Of a DNA stretch of 64,000 nt, positions 17,550 through 25,703 are shown piece after piece (the stretch's first letter is position 1; each line of letters opens with the position of its first letter). The stretch is from an uncultured Desulfuromonadales bacterium (GTDB taxonomy: Bacteria > Desulfobacterota > Desulfuromonadia > Geobacterales > Pseudopelobacteraceae). The stretch covers positions 1 to 64,000 of the forward strand of contig CAIPTY010000046.1 of assembly GCA_903868145.1 (NCBI GenBank). The letters run 5' to 3'. The notes beneath the pieces were generated by a model, which saw only the letters and a program-made list of their open reading frames with translations, did no database searches and was not told the DNA's origin. The translations under genes and the position numbers were made by a program.

Positions 17550-17933
17550 ATGTCGCGTACAGCACCAGTTCAGGAAACTATGAACAGGCAGCAGGTTCTT
17601 ACTAAGGCTGTGGTAAATACGGCTACATACATAGATATACCGAAAGCGAAGCTGGCCCATATTCTTGGTGTCAGCCCTTCAACAGTCACACGACTGTATT
17701 CCAACAGCTACCAGCTTTCTCCGGGCAGGAAGGAATGGGATTTTGCCGTTCTCCTTGTCCGCTTGTTCCGCTCTCTGGATGCTATTGTCGGCGGTTCTGC
17801 CGGTGATGCCCGGAAATGGCTCACCAGTGAAAACCGGGCTTTTGCCGGTAAAAAACCTGTTGAGCTTATTGAGTCCACCGAGGGTCTTGTTCGGGTAGTT
17901 GCCTATTTGGATGCCAGCCGTGCTGTTGTCTAA
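17550..17933 (+). CDS. antitoxin, Xre/MbcA/ParS (DUF2384) family, module 2
   Basis: A 127-residue antitoxin. An Xre-like helix-turn-helix (KAKLAHILGVSPSTVTRLYS) is followed by a DUF2384 domain with WLTSENRAFAGKKPVELI. ATG 17550 is preferred over ATG 17544 because GGGGAGGAG ends 7 bases before it. It overlaps the RES toxin reading frame. This is a second, divergent RES-Xre module 4 kb from the first, on the far side of the PEP-CTERM genes. Confidence 0.87.
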   Translation: MSRTAPVQETMNRQQVLTKAVVNTATYIDIPKAKLAHILGVSPSTVTRLYSNSYQLSPGRKEWDFAVLLVRLFRSLDAIVGGSAGDARKWLTSENRAFAGKKPVELIESTEGLVRVVAYLDASRAVV

Positions 17934-18609
17934 GATTCTTTCGTTCACCGTATGGCGGATGGTAGAGGCGCAACATATTGCTTCGACATCAAAGCTTCTG
18001 GATACACGTGCCGAGCAGGAACTGCTGGAAGATATTCTGGAAGAGCGAAAACCACCGATTCCCCAGGATGCTGCCGACCTGCACTATCTTTTGTTCAGCC
18101 CTTTTCGTTATGGAACCCGTCAGCCATCAGGGTCTCGTTTTCGCGGGGTAAATGACCCCGGAGTTTTCTATGCTGCCGAGACTATCCGAACGGCTGCCGC
18201 AGAAGTCGGCTACTGGAGATGGCGTTTCCTTCAGGATACTTCGGGGCTGGAGAGATTGAATCCCTGCTCGTTTACCGCCTTTAGCGTACCAATTAATACC
18301 AATTGCGTTGACCTCAGAGAGCCGCCTTCCAATGCTGATGCGGCAAAATGGCAACACCCGACAGATTACTCGTACACACAGGCCTTCGGCAGAGCAGCAC
18401 GGGAATCCGGAATCGGTGCAATCCTGTATCAATCAGTACGTGACCCGGGAAAACATTTCTGTGCTGCCGTGCTCACCCCATTGGCTTTTGCTGCAAAGAA
18501 ACCGGATAGTGCCACCCAGACATGGATACTGACAATATCAACTGAAGAGGCTATATGGATGCGGCAGGATGATGCATCGTTTTCCTTCCGAACAGCCGAT
18601 TGGGCTTAG
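17911..18609 (+). CDS. RES-domain toxin (NAD+-degrading), module 2
   Basis: A canonical RES toxin. It has VWRMVEAQH near the N-terminus, Arg in GSRFRGVNDPGVFYAAE, Glu in AETIRTAAAEVGYWRWRF, and a Ser in LYQSVRDPGKHFCAA. These form the R-E-S set that gives the domain its name. The product should degrade NAD+ when free. Possible starts are TTG 17899, ATG 17911 and GTG 17920, all overlapping the antitoxin 3' end; ATG 17911 is used. It is about the usual length for the family. Confidence 0.85.
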   Translation: MPAVLLSKILSFTVWRMVEAQHIASTSKLLDTRAEQELLEDILEERKPPIPQDAADLHYLLFSPFRYGTRQPSGSRFRGVNDPGVFYAAETIRTAAAEVGYWRWRFLQDTSGLERLNPCSFTAFSVPINTNCVDLREPPSNADAAKWQHPTDYSYTQAFGRAARESGIGAILYQSVRDPGKHFCAAVLTPLAFAAKKPDSATQTWILTISTEEAIWMRQDDASFSFRTADWA

Positions 18610-18624
18610 GGTTTGTATAATCCG

Positions 18625-18748
18625 ATTCTAATTCCATATCAAAGCCTATCTTCGTTGGCTCGTCTTCGGCAGCTCAACGTACTGCCACGTATGCCTCGCC
18701 GCCTCAATCCTCGCCGCCTTGATATCATCCTTGATCTGGAATTGGAAT
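18625..18748. repeat. 124-bp element with 20-bp imperfect terminal inverted repeats
   Basis: Left end ATTCTAATTCCATATCAAAG (18625-18644) matches the inverted right end (18729-18748) at 17 of 20 positions. The interior has repeated TCGCCGCCT blocks. On the minus strand a 36-codon frame (18646-18756) begins MISFQFQIKDDIKAARIEAA. It could be a miniature inverted-repeat element or the remnant of a coding fragment. Confidence 0.45.
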
Positions 18749-18786
18749 GAGATCATTTCTTATCTGCTATCCGGAGGCACAAACTC

Positions 18787-18822
18787 AAAAGGCTTCAGGA
18801 GATACATTCCCGAAGCCTTTTT
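18787..18822. terminator. terminator between RES toxin 2 and the AMP-ligase
   Basis: Stem AAAAGGCTTC / GAAGCCTTTT with a 15-base loop and T/A tracts on both sides, placed between convergent genes. Confidence 0.65.
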
Positions 18823-18851
18823 GAAAGGTTCAAACCTGATAGAGCTGACTA

Positions 18852-20291
18852 TCAGTCCATATTCTTGAATTTCCTCTCGTAGTCAATCTCCATCTGGTGA
18901 GGATAATTCTGGTACGGGTACAGCTTTACCCGGCTTTCTGCGGTGACAAATTTCAACAGGGCCTTCCTGAAACTCTCCTCCAGGGGAGGAGCCGGCGTGA
19001 TTCCCTTTTTAAGCTGCACTTCAACCAGGACGGCATCATTTTCCCTGCTGAGTTTGAAATGACCGGTCGTGGATCCGGCAACCTTATAATCGCTGTACAT
19101 CCCCTCCTTGATCTGCTCGGGATTAACTGAACCGCTGTTTACGGTAATGCAGCGTCCTGTACGGCCAAAGATTGCGACCAGCGGAAGCTTCAGATCCGGC
19201 GCCATATGGGCGCAACCAAAATCAGACAGCACCTTGACGAGCCGTTTGTATGGGATGATTGCCGCATTATCCTTCACATTGTAGCGGAACATGGGGATGA
19301 GGAGCGAATCGCCGAGCATGGATATGACAAGATCCCCCGGCCCTTCACCCTCTCCCGCAACTTCAATGAAGGTCTTATGCGGATAGTAATGAAACAGGGT
19401 CGGCAGGATATCAACCCCTTCGCCGTACAGAGCGTAACGAAGCTCACGGTTCTCGTATGCAAGGCGCTGGATGCGAACGGAATGCACCGATTCGTGAAAG
19501 AGGCTCAGCCCCAGTTCACAAATGCCCATGGTCCCGCCAATAAACGCCCGATCGCAGGTATCCCAGTCGGTGCCGAGAATGTCTCCCAGATACGCACGGA
19601 ATGTTTCCGGCACCCAGTCGTCTCCGGTAATCAGGTGAACATTGGCTTTTTTCCAATCGATGCCCTGATCAAGCCCGTCTTCGAGTATTTTTTTAAGAAA
19701 ATGGGGGTCGCTGATAAAAAGGAATTGATCGAAATCCTTCCGAAATTTCTTGAATATGGCCAGGGCCATGTCACTCCTGGCGCTGGTGTTGGCAACAGGG
19801 AGGTTCGTCGGTATCATTACCCCCATGGGGAGGCTGTTTATGAACAGGGTTTTTTTGCGCGATGTCTGGAAGGTGTAGTCAAGGGTTGTGTCCAGGCCAA
19901 AAATCGTCTCTTTGCGGTTCTGCTCGGAACTGATACCGAATGCAAAAAGCCCCGAGAATCCGGAACTTGTCATCGTGCTGCGCATGGCTTGAAAAGTGCC
20001 TTCAACGCAGAGTTCGCTTATGTCATTTTCCGTGAAGATGATCTCTTTCGTAACTATCGGGACGTGGGCCTTAAAGCTGGGAACGTCGCAAACCTGATCC
20101 ACCCTGACTTTTTCCGCTGCGAGAAGCCGTCTGTAGGCCGGAACACGGGTTGCCGCATTCCTGAAAGATCTGATCAGACTTTTCTCGCCATATTCGACAA
20201 TCTTATCCGGATCGGAGCTGGTCAGGATATCAATTGCCTTGCGGCGTTTGAAATTGTTAAAACCGGCATATATGTTATCTATAAGGCCCAT
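18852..20291 (-). CDS. PaaK/CapK-like AMP-forming acyl ligase
   Basis: A 479-residue adenylate-forming enzyme. The phosphate-binding motif is TSSGFSG (residues about 112-118), and FGRTGRCITVNSGSVNPEQI resembles the C-terminal hinge of phenylacetate-CoA ligases. It should activate a carboxylic acid as the adenylate and load it on CoA or a carrier protein. The neighbours are a GNAT acyltransferase, an LPLAT and an acyl carrier protein, so loading of the ACP at 21921 is a natural guess. The substrate is unknown. ATG 20291 follows GGGGTGA. It is the last gene of a three-gene minus-strand group. Confidence 0.72.
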   Translation of the reverse strand: MGLIDNIYAGFNNFKRRKAIDILTSSDPDKIVEYGEKSLIRSFRNAATRVPAYRRLLAAEKVRVDQVCDVPSFKAHVPIVTKEIIFTENDISELCVEGTFQAMRSTMTSSGFSGLFAFGISSEQNRKETIFGLDTTLDYTFQTSRKKTLFINSLPMGVMIPTNLPVANTSARSDMALAIFKKFRKDFDQFLFISDPHFLKKILEDGLDQGIDWKKANVHLITGDDWVPETFRAYLGDILGTDWDTCDRAFIGGTMGICELGLSLFHESVHSVRIQRLAYENRELRYALYGEGVDILPTLFHYYPHKTFIEVAGEGEGPGDLVISMLGDSLLIPMFRYNVKDNAAIIPYKRLVKVLSDFGCAHMAPDLKLPLVAIFGRTGRCITVNSGSVNPEQIKEGMYSDYKVAGSTTGHFKLSRENDAVLVEVQLKKGITPAPPLEESFRKALLKFVTAESRVKLYPYQNYPHQMEIDYERKFKNMD

Positions 20292-20334
20292 AGTGTCACC
20301 CCGCCAGACAGAGTACTGATCAATTCATGTGATT

Positions 20335-21033
20335 TCAGTTGTTAAAATAGTGGTAAAGATCTTCCGCCTTTACTTCCATGTTCTTTTCGGCCTCGTCGAT
20401 TCCGAGTATGAAGGACTTTACCTTCCCGTAATATTCTATGTAATCCTCATCCAACGGCTCAAATTCCAGGGCAATACACTTCAGGTAGCGGTAGAGCACA
20501 TCCTCCATGCTTGACAGCCAATACTTTATACCGGCCTTTTTGCTGAAGAGATACATCTCGCGAAGCAGCGAGATCATGACTATGGGATATTTGCGTCGTA
20601 CATCGCCGTTGTTATAGGATTCAACTCCGTACAGACCGTCATCGCGTCGTTTTCTGAAGCAGGGGTTGATGCAGAGCCTGGAAATTTCGGCAACCTGGTT
20701 CATGTCAATCTGATGATCGACGATTTTTCCATACAGGGCCGGGTGGAATTTACCGGTAGGAAAACCCTGGTCTATTGAATACTTGACCAGCCTTACCGTA
20801 CCGACTACATGTTCCATGCCTGTTGCGTTGTTGTTCAAAACCACAAAGTGCCAGGATAGATCCTTATCGTATTCGTCGGTTTCAGTGTGACTGTCATTCT
20901 TGATTTCCTCTTTATCTATAAAGCACTTTTCCTCGCAATACACATGGTATCTCAGCCTGAATGCCTCCTGCAGGCTCTCTTCGTCGTCCGGGTCGACATA
21001 TTTTGCAACTATGTGACTATACTCATCTATCAT
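20335..21033 (-). CDS. PEP-CTERM/exosortase system-associated acyltransferase (GNAT, LuxI-like)
   Basis: A 232-residue acyltransferase of the group linked to exosortase genomes and distantly related to autoinducer synthases. FRLRYHVYCEEKCF near residue 27 corresponds to the conserved N-terminal RyxVY block. VVGTVRLVKYS and AEISRLCINPCFRKRR are the acyl-donor-binding strands. Such enzymes take an acyl group from acyl-ACP or acyl-CoA. The product is not known. It lies 43 bp before the ligase gene; the ribosome binding site (GGGGAAAA) is weak. Confidence 0.8.
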   Translation of the reverse strand: MIDEYSHIVAKYVDPDDEESLQEAFRLRYHVYCEEKCFIDKEEIKNDSHTETDEYDKDLSWHFVVLNNNATGMEHVVGTVRLVKYSIDQGFPTGKFHPALYGKIVDHQIDMNQVAEISRLCINPCFRKRRDDGLYGVESYNNGDVRRKYPIVMISLLREMYLFSKKAGIKYWLSSMEDVLYRYLKCIALEFEPLDEDYIEYYGKVKSFILGIDEAEKNMEVKAEDLYHYFNN

Positions 21034-21115
21034 CTGATTTTCCCCTTTTGCATCATATTTAAAAAAACATCCGGTTTCTTCAAAGTATCATCGCCACAGG
21101 TATACCGGCCGTTTG

Positions 21116-21760
21116 TTAAATCGGTATATCTGCTATCATTTCCATGCTGTTGACAGTGCTCCCCTTTTCTATGATAACCGGGCTGCCAAAAGATATTTTC
21201 AATTGGAATTTCCTCCGCAGCATTCGATTCCAATCTGTATCGAACCCTATGATTCCGGAAAGTCTGACAGGTTGTACTATAATACGGCTACGCCTTGCAA
21301 GAAAAGTGACAAAACCCAGGTCAGGCCCCATATTTCCATCAGGAGTCACCCCGCCCTCGGGAAATACGCAGATGACGTCTGCAGCCCTGACCTTGTCGAT
21401 AATCACCTTCATGGAACGCAGGCTGTCTTCATCCTTCCCTATTCCGATCGGCAGACAGCCATGATAGTCCATCGCGAAACACTTGAACCGATTGTTAAAG
21501 AATCTCTTCTTTGCCGGCAGCCAGACCGGATACAGGCGCCTGCCGGTTTCCCTGGCGAGGACAGCGGAGATGTACAGCGGATCGTAGGCATTGATATGAT
21601 TTGCAATAATCACGACGCTTACACGATTCTCATCCGCGAGAGTGACCAGTTTTTTGATATTGTCGAGCCCGCTTACGACCGGATTCAGGAAAAATTTTAC
21701 AATGCCCCTGACCAGAATCGCCTCCACGTACTGAACCTGCGCGATGATACTGTTCTTCAA
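21116..21760 (-). CDS. lysophospholipid acyltransferase-like (LPLAT/PlsC superfamily)
   Basis: A 214-residue LPLAT protein. The HX4D motif is NHINAYD (residues about 54-60) and the substrate block is FPEGGVTPDG. It transfers an acyl chain to a glycerophospholipid or other hydroxyl acceptor at the membrane. TTG 21760 is the start: GGAGG lies 8 bases upstream and no in-frame ATG is as good. It is first in the minus-strand group, 82 bp before the GNAT gene, and divergent from the ACP gene. This is not the housekeeping PlsC, since context and sequence are divergent. Confidence 0.75.
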   Translation of the reverse strand: MKNSIIAQVQYVEAILVRGIVKFFLNPVVSGLDNIKKLVTLADENRVSVVIIANHINAYDPLYISAVLARETGRRLYPVWLPAKKRFFNNRFKCFAMDYHGCLPIGIGKDEDSLRSMKVIIDKVRAADVICVFPEGGVTPDGNMGPDLGFVTFLARRSRIIVQPVRLSGIIGFDTDWNRMLRRKFQLKISFGSPVIIEKGSTVNSMEMIADIPI

Positions 21761-21920
21761 AACCCTTTCCTCCCCATGAGCAAAATCCCGTCACCGGCAA
21801 AACAATTGTTTACAAGATCTGTCGATTATGATATCAAAACGCCCATATTGTGCTGTCTGCACAGTCAACCCATACAGTGTGTGCCGCAATTATGATCAAC
21901 CAGAAAGGGGCAATCAAAAA

Positions 21921-22151
21921 ATGGATTCGACCGAAAAAAGAGTAATGGACATTATCACCAAATTTCTTGAAACACCACAGTCACTGAATCCGGGTATGAC
22001 ATTGGAAGAGCTTGACATCGCTTCAATAAATATCATGGAGATTATAATATCCAGTGAAGAGGAATTCGGCATTACCTTCAACGATGAAGACCTTATGTCG
22101 TTAACCACGATTCAAAGTGTTATAGACTATGTAAACAAAAAGCTGGCCTGA
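21921..22151 (+). CDS. acyl carrier protein
   Basis: A 76-residue, acidic, four-helix carrier. The phosphopantetheine site is the Ser in LDIASINIMEII, replacing the usual DSL by ASI. ATG 21921 follows AAGGGG; a longer frame upstream lacks a ribosome binding site. It is divergent from the LPLAT/GNAT/ligase group and probably serves them rather than fatty-acid synthesis, because no fab genes are near. The Asp-to-Ala change before the modified Ser may alter recognition by the phosphopantetheinyl transferase. Confidence 0.85.
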   Translation: MDSTEKRVMDIITKFLETPQSLNPGMTLEELDIASINIMEIIISSEEEFGITFNDEDLMSLTTIQSVIDYVNKKLA

Positions 22152-22213
22152 TCAATCAGACCGTTGTCCATCTTCCCCTTCCCTTCCCCTCCCCTCCCTT
22201 GGGGGGAGTGGAA

Positions 22214-23983
22214 CTACCTCTCGGAATCCTCCCTGATCATGTAATCCTTGAGTCTTGCCGTCACGGCCGCCTTTCTGGCATCAGCAGCGCTTGAATACGG
22301 GCTGACCAACGGTTTGAACAGCGCGCCCTGGCTGATAACCCTGATGGTTTTACCGCTGAATTGCGGAGCCATCGCGGCCGCTAATTCGTTCGCGCCGCTC
22401 TTGTTTTTGTAGGCGCCCAGTTGGAGGCAGAAGACATTCGCCGTTCCGGTTTTGCCGATTTTTTCCGGGACAGGCAGTGCGATCTTTTTCGTGGCTGAAT
22501 TTGGTGCAGGGAGTGCATCGACAGGCTTTGCAGCCGGTTTTTCGAGTGCGACCGCCTTTTCGGCGCGCGGTGAAGTCATGGCAGTCTGCGGTTTCGATGC
22601 GGTTGCCGGCCGTTGCTTAATGCGGTTTTCGTAAACTTCAAAATCAGGGCGATACAGGTCTGCGTCGGCGATCCACTGACCGAGGGGTGTGGAGGCGGAT
22701 GTTTCCAGTGCCGCCAGGGCGCTGTTCAGGGATGCTGCAATCTGGCAGTGCTTGTCGTAAGCCTCCCAGAGGGATTTTTCCACGGATTTGACATCATAGA
22801 GATGGGCAGCCCCTTCGCCATACCTGTCGATAATTTTTACATAGGCCGTTTCTTCGGCCTTCATAACCTTTTCCTGCGCTGCTGCGGTGCTCTGCAGTTC
22901 ACCTACTTCCCGCCAGAGTTCTTCAATTTCGGTACGGGCAGTTCTTGAGAGTTCCTCTTTTGCAAAGTCCCTCTGATTTCGCTCTGCGACAGCCTTGCGA
23001 ATTTCTGCCCCGGTTCTGCCCCATTCAAACAGCGACCATCTGGCAAGCAGTTTAACGGACCAGATCTCGTCCCGCGCGATACTGGTTTCATTCTGGCGAA
23101 GGTAGGTGCCCTCGACAAAAAGCTGGGGGTAATAGGCACTGCGAGCCGTCCTGATCGCGGCATCGGCTGCTGCGACTCTAACCGCTGCGCCTTTGATATC
23201 ATCTCTTCGATCATTCACTCCGCCTATCAGGTCGTCAAGCGCCACATCCAGCCTGTGCAGTACCGGTCTGCCCACCACTGTTATCTCCTCTTCAGGTGCG
23301 GAGCCGGTGAGTTGTCTGAGTCTGCCCAGCACAGTCCGCGAACGGTTGGTGCTTGCAATTAGCCTGGTGCCGGCAACGGCAAGGTCGGCCTCGCGCCGCA
23401 GCAGCTCCTCGCGGTCTGAAAACCCCTCAGCAAAGCGCGCCTGCACCACCCTGAGCTGCTCTTCTGCGGCCTTAACCCCTTTTTCTGCTGCTTTTTCACG
23501 GTCAGCCGATATCAGCGCCTCATTGTATGCCTTTCTTACCTGCAGCACAAGGAGCGTACGCTGTCTCGAATGCTCAAAGTCGGCGGCAGCGGCGTGGTGT
23601 TCGGCGCGCTGATAGGCGCTGATGAGGCCCCCGCCGGCAAAGATCGGTTGACGAAGGGTCAGGGACATGTTGTACGAGTCTTTTTCGCCCGTGGAGAGTG
23701 AGAGGCTTTGCGAGGGGAGGCCCGGCGCGAGGGCATTGGCATCTATTTTCTGGCGATCTCCCCTGTCAGCCAGTGAATAGTAACTGTTAAGGCTGAGGGA
23801 AGGCAGCAGCGCTGAACGGGAAATGCCGATCTCTTCGCCGGCAGCCGATGCGGCGGCCTCCGATGATTTAAGGCCGCTGTTTTTTTCTATTGCAAGCTTT
23901 ATGCACTCATCCATCGTCAATGCCCTGCCGAAAGCCGGTATTGAGAATGAGGTTATTGCGACTATCAAAATGAGTATTCGCAT
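22214..23983 (-). CDS. TolC-family outer-membrane efflux protein with C-terminal SPOR domain
   Basis: A 589-residue protein. Signal peptide (1-19), two TolC/OEP repeats (about 20-430) with long coiled coils, a Pro/Ala/Lys-rich linker (about 450-510), and a SPOR domain at about 515-585. The SPOR motif is FCLQLGAYKNKSGANELA and the RVISQGALFKPLVSPYSSAADA strands. SPOR domains bind denuded septal peptidoglycan, which is unusual on a TolC channel. It is the last gene of a tight four-gene exporter operon, 4 bp after the adaptor. A GC-rich tract separates it from the convergent ACP gene. Confidence 0.85.
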   Translation of the reverse strand: MRILILIVAITSFSIPAFGRALTMDECIKLAIEKNSGLKSSEAAASAAGEEIGISRSALLPSLSLNSYYSLADRGDRQKIDANALAPGLPSQSLSLSTGEKDSYNMSLTLRQPIFAGGGLISAYQRAEHHAAAADFEHSRQRTLLVLQVRKAYNEALISADREKAAEKGVKAAEEQLRVVQARFAEGFSDREELLRREADLAVAGTRLIASTNRSRTVLGRLRQLTGSAPEEEITVVGRPVLHRLDVALDDLIGGVNDRRDDIKGAAVRVAAADAAIRTARSAYYPQLFVEGTYLRQNETSIARDEIWSVKLLARWSLFEWGRTGAEIRKAVAERNQRDFAKEELSRTARTEIEELWREVGELQSTAAAQEKVMKAEETAYVKIIDRYGEGAAHLYDVKSVEKSLWEAYDKHCQIAASLNSALAALETSASTPLGQWIADADLYRPDFEVYENRIKQRPATASKPQTAMTSPRAEKAVALEKPAAKPVDALPAPNSATKKIALPVPEKIGKTGTANVFCLQLGAYKNKSGANELAAAMAPQFSGKTIRVISQGALFKPLVSPYSSAADARKAAVTARLKDYMIREDSER

Positions 23984-23987
23984 TGTT

Positions 23988-25013
23988 TTACTTGAACCGG
24001 ACCGTTACAGTCATGTTATTTCTGAGACCGGTATACTCCGTCAGTACTACGTGAATTTTCTGGGTATTGATGTCAAAGCTTGCTGTCGGATCGAAACTCT
24101 TCAGCTCCTTTCTCTGCACAACCGAGAAAACCTTGCCGACCTTTCCACGAAAAATCCTGTCGCGAAAGGCGTCCACGGTGACCTCGACCGGTTGCCCCTC
24201 CTTGACCCTGCCGACGTCCGTCTCCTCCAACTCCGCCCGTATACGCAGGGTTTCCGGGTTAATAATCTTCAGCAGGGGGGTGCCAACATCGACACCCTCA
24301 CCCTTAACCTTGAGCCGGGCTGTCACTATGCCGGAAATCGGGGAGTATACCTTGTAGTCCTTCATCAGGCTTTCGACGTACTGCAGATCGGCCCGGGCAC
24401 GTTCAACCTCTGCCTTCGCCTGCTCCCGCTCTTCGTTCCGGTTACCTTTCACATGCTTGGCCAGATAGGCGCCTGATACGGACAAATCACTTTCCGCAAC
24501 CTTCAGCTTTTCTTCGGCACTATTCAGCTCCATCCGGGTGGCAGCGCCCTGTGCAAAAAGCCGGTTCAGCCTCTCATAATTGTCCCTGGACTGATCATAA
24601 ACCGCCTTGGCCCGCTCTCGCCCACCTTTGGCCATTGATACATCTTCGCTGCGGTACCCTGTGTCGGACTGGCGGCGGCGGGCTTCAGCAGCTGCCAGGG
24701 CAGCTCGCGCCTGACTGCGTTGAGCCTCGATCTTGGAACGGTCAAATTCGATCAGCAGTTGACCTTTTTTGACCTCAGCCCCCTCCTCGAGCAGCATGCT
24801 CGAAACGAGTCCCCTGACCTGACTGGTCAGTTCAACATTGTCAACCGCTTCCACGACCCCTTTTGCAGTTACTGTCGGACGGTGCTCCTTGTCCGCGGCA
24901 GAGGGGAGTTTCTCGGGCGTTTTTTCAACCAGTTTGGGGCCGACAAAGGCTAAAAGTGCGGCCAGACATATCAGGGAACCAATTATGATTAATCCCAACC
25001 GCTTGTTTTTCAT
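23988..25013 (-). CDS. periplasmic adaptor (HlyD/MacA/DevB-like)
   Basis: A 341-residue membrane-fusion protein. One N-terminal helix (residues 5-24), then split lipoyl halves (VTAKGVVEAVDNVELTSQVRG and VYSPISGIVTARLKVKGEGV), a coiled-coil hairpin rich in Arg/Glu between them, and a beta-barrel domain ending in GLRNNMTVTVRF. It bridges the ABC permease and TolC. The gene is 2 bp after the ATPase gene and 4 bp before tolC, so the four are surely co-transcribed. Confidence 0.88.
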   Translation of the reverse strand: MKNKRLGLIIIGSLICLAALLAFVGPKLVEKTPEKLPSAADKEHRPTVTAKGVVEAVDNVELTSQVRGLVSSMLLEEGAEVKKGQLLIEFDRSKIEAQRSQARAALAAAEARRRQSDTGYRSEDVSMAKGGRERAKAVYDQSRDNYERLNRLFAQGAATRMELNSAEEKLKVAESDLSVSGAYLAKHVKGNRNEEREQAKAEVERARADLQYVESLMKDYKVYSPISGIVTARLKVKGEGVDVGTPLLKIINPETLRIRAELEETDVGRVKEGQPVEVTVDAFRDRIFRGKVGKVFSVVQRKELKSFDPTASFDINTQKIHVVLTEYTGLRNNMTVTVRFK

Positions 25014-25015
25014 GC

Positions 25016-25702
25016 TCAGCTCCGTTTTTCCTGCCGAATGCTGCCGTCTTCCATATACAGTACGCGATCTATCAAATCCATTATCCGATTGTCATGAGTG
25101 GCCACAACTATGCATCTTCGCTGGGAGGCCGCCATATGCTTCAACAGTTCCATGACTTTCCTGCCATTGCTCTGGTCCAGATTGCCGGTCGGTTCATCGG
25201 CCAGAATGATCGGCGAATCCGCTGCCAGAGCCCGTGCCACGGCAATCCGCTGTCGCTGTCCGCCGCTCACGTCCCTCGGCAGAAAATGCATCCGCTCCTT
25301 CAACCCCACTTCGGAAAGCATATAACACGCCCGCTTGTCCGCATCCTCTCCGACAATACCCTTCATCTTCAAGCCCAGGATCACGTTTTCATAGGCCGTA
25401 AGGGCCGGAAAGAGGTTGAAGCCCTGGAATATGAACGATATGAATTCCCGGCGAATCCGGGGCAGATCCTCTTCGGCAAGCCCGCAAACCTCGTTGCCGA
25501 AAATGTTCAGCGAACCTGATGTGGGGCGCAGGATACAGCCAAGCATGGAGAGAAGCGTTGTCTTGCCGCTCCCGGAAGGGCCGAACAGGCCTACAACCAC
25601 CCCTTTTTCGAGTATCAGATTGGTGCTCTTGAGGGCGGTTACTTCAATCTTCCCCTCTTTGTACACTTTTGTCAGTTCTTTGGTGACAACCGGATCAGGC
25701 AC
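25016..25702 (-). CDS. ABC transporter ATPase (MacB/DevA/LolD-like)
   Basis: A 228-residue ATPase. Walker A is GPSGSGKTTLL, the Q-loop lies at FIFQGFNLFP, the signature is VSGGQRQRIAVARAL, and Walker B is PIILADEPTGNLD. The start is GTG 25702, one base after the permease stop; an open frame back to 25783 overlaps the permease and is not needed. The sequence groups with ATPases of FtsX/MacB-type permeases that act on lipids, lipoproteins or peptides. Confidence 0.9.
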   Translation of the reverse strand: MPDPVVTKELTKVYKEGKIEVTALKSTNLILEKGVVVGLFGPSGSGKTTLLSMLGCILRPTSGSLNIFGNEVCGLAEEDLPRIRREFISFIFQGFNLFPALTAYENVILGLKMKGIVGEDADKRACYMLSEVGLKERMHFLPRDVSGGQRQRIAVARALAADSPIILADEPTGNLDQSNGRKVMELLKHMAASQRRCIVVATHDNRIMDLIDRVLYMEDGSIRQEKRS

Positions 25703-25703
25703 A

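Noticed and set aside
19206-20345. A 379-codon open frame on the + strand opposite the AMP ligase
   Set aside because: It is an antisense shadow: the ligase on the minus strand has clear family motifs, a start and a ribosome binding site, and this frame has none.
22160-22213. A terminator or repeat array in the C-rich tract between the ACP and tolC genes
   Set aside because: It is a low-complexity C/T tract with a short G run; no clear stem-loop with T tail could be drawn.
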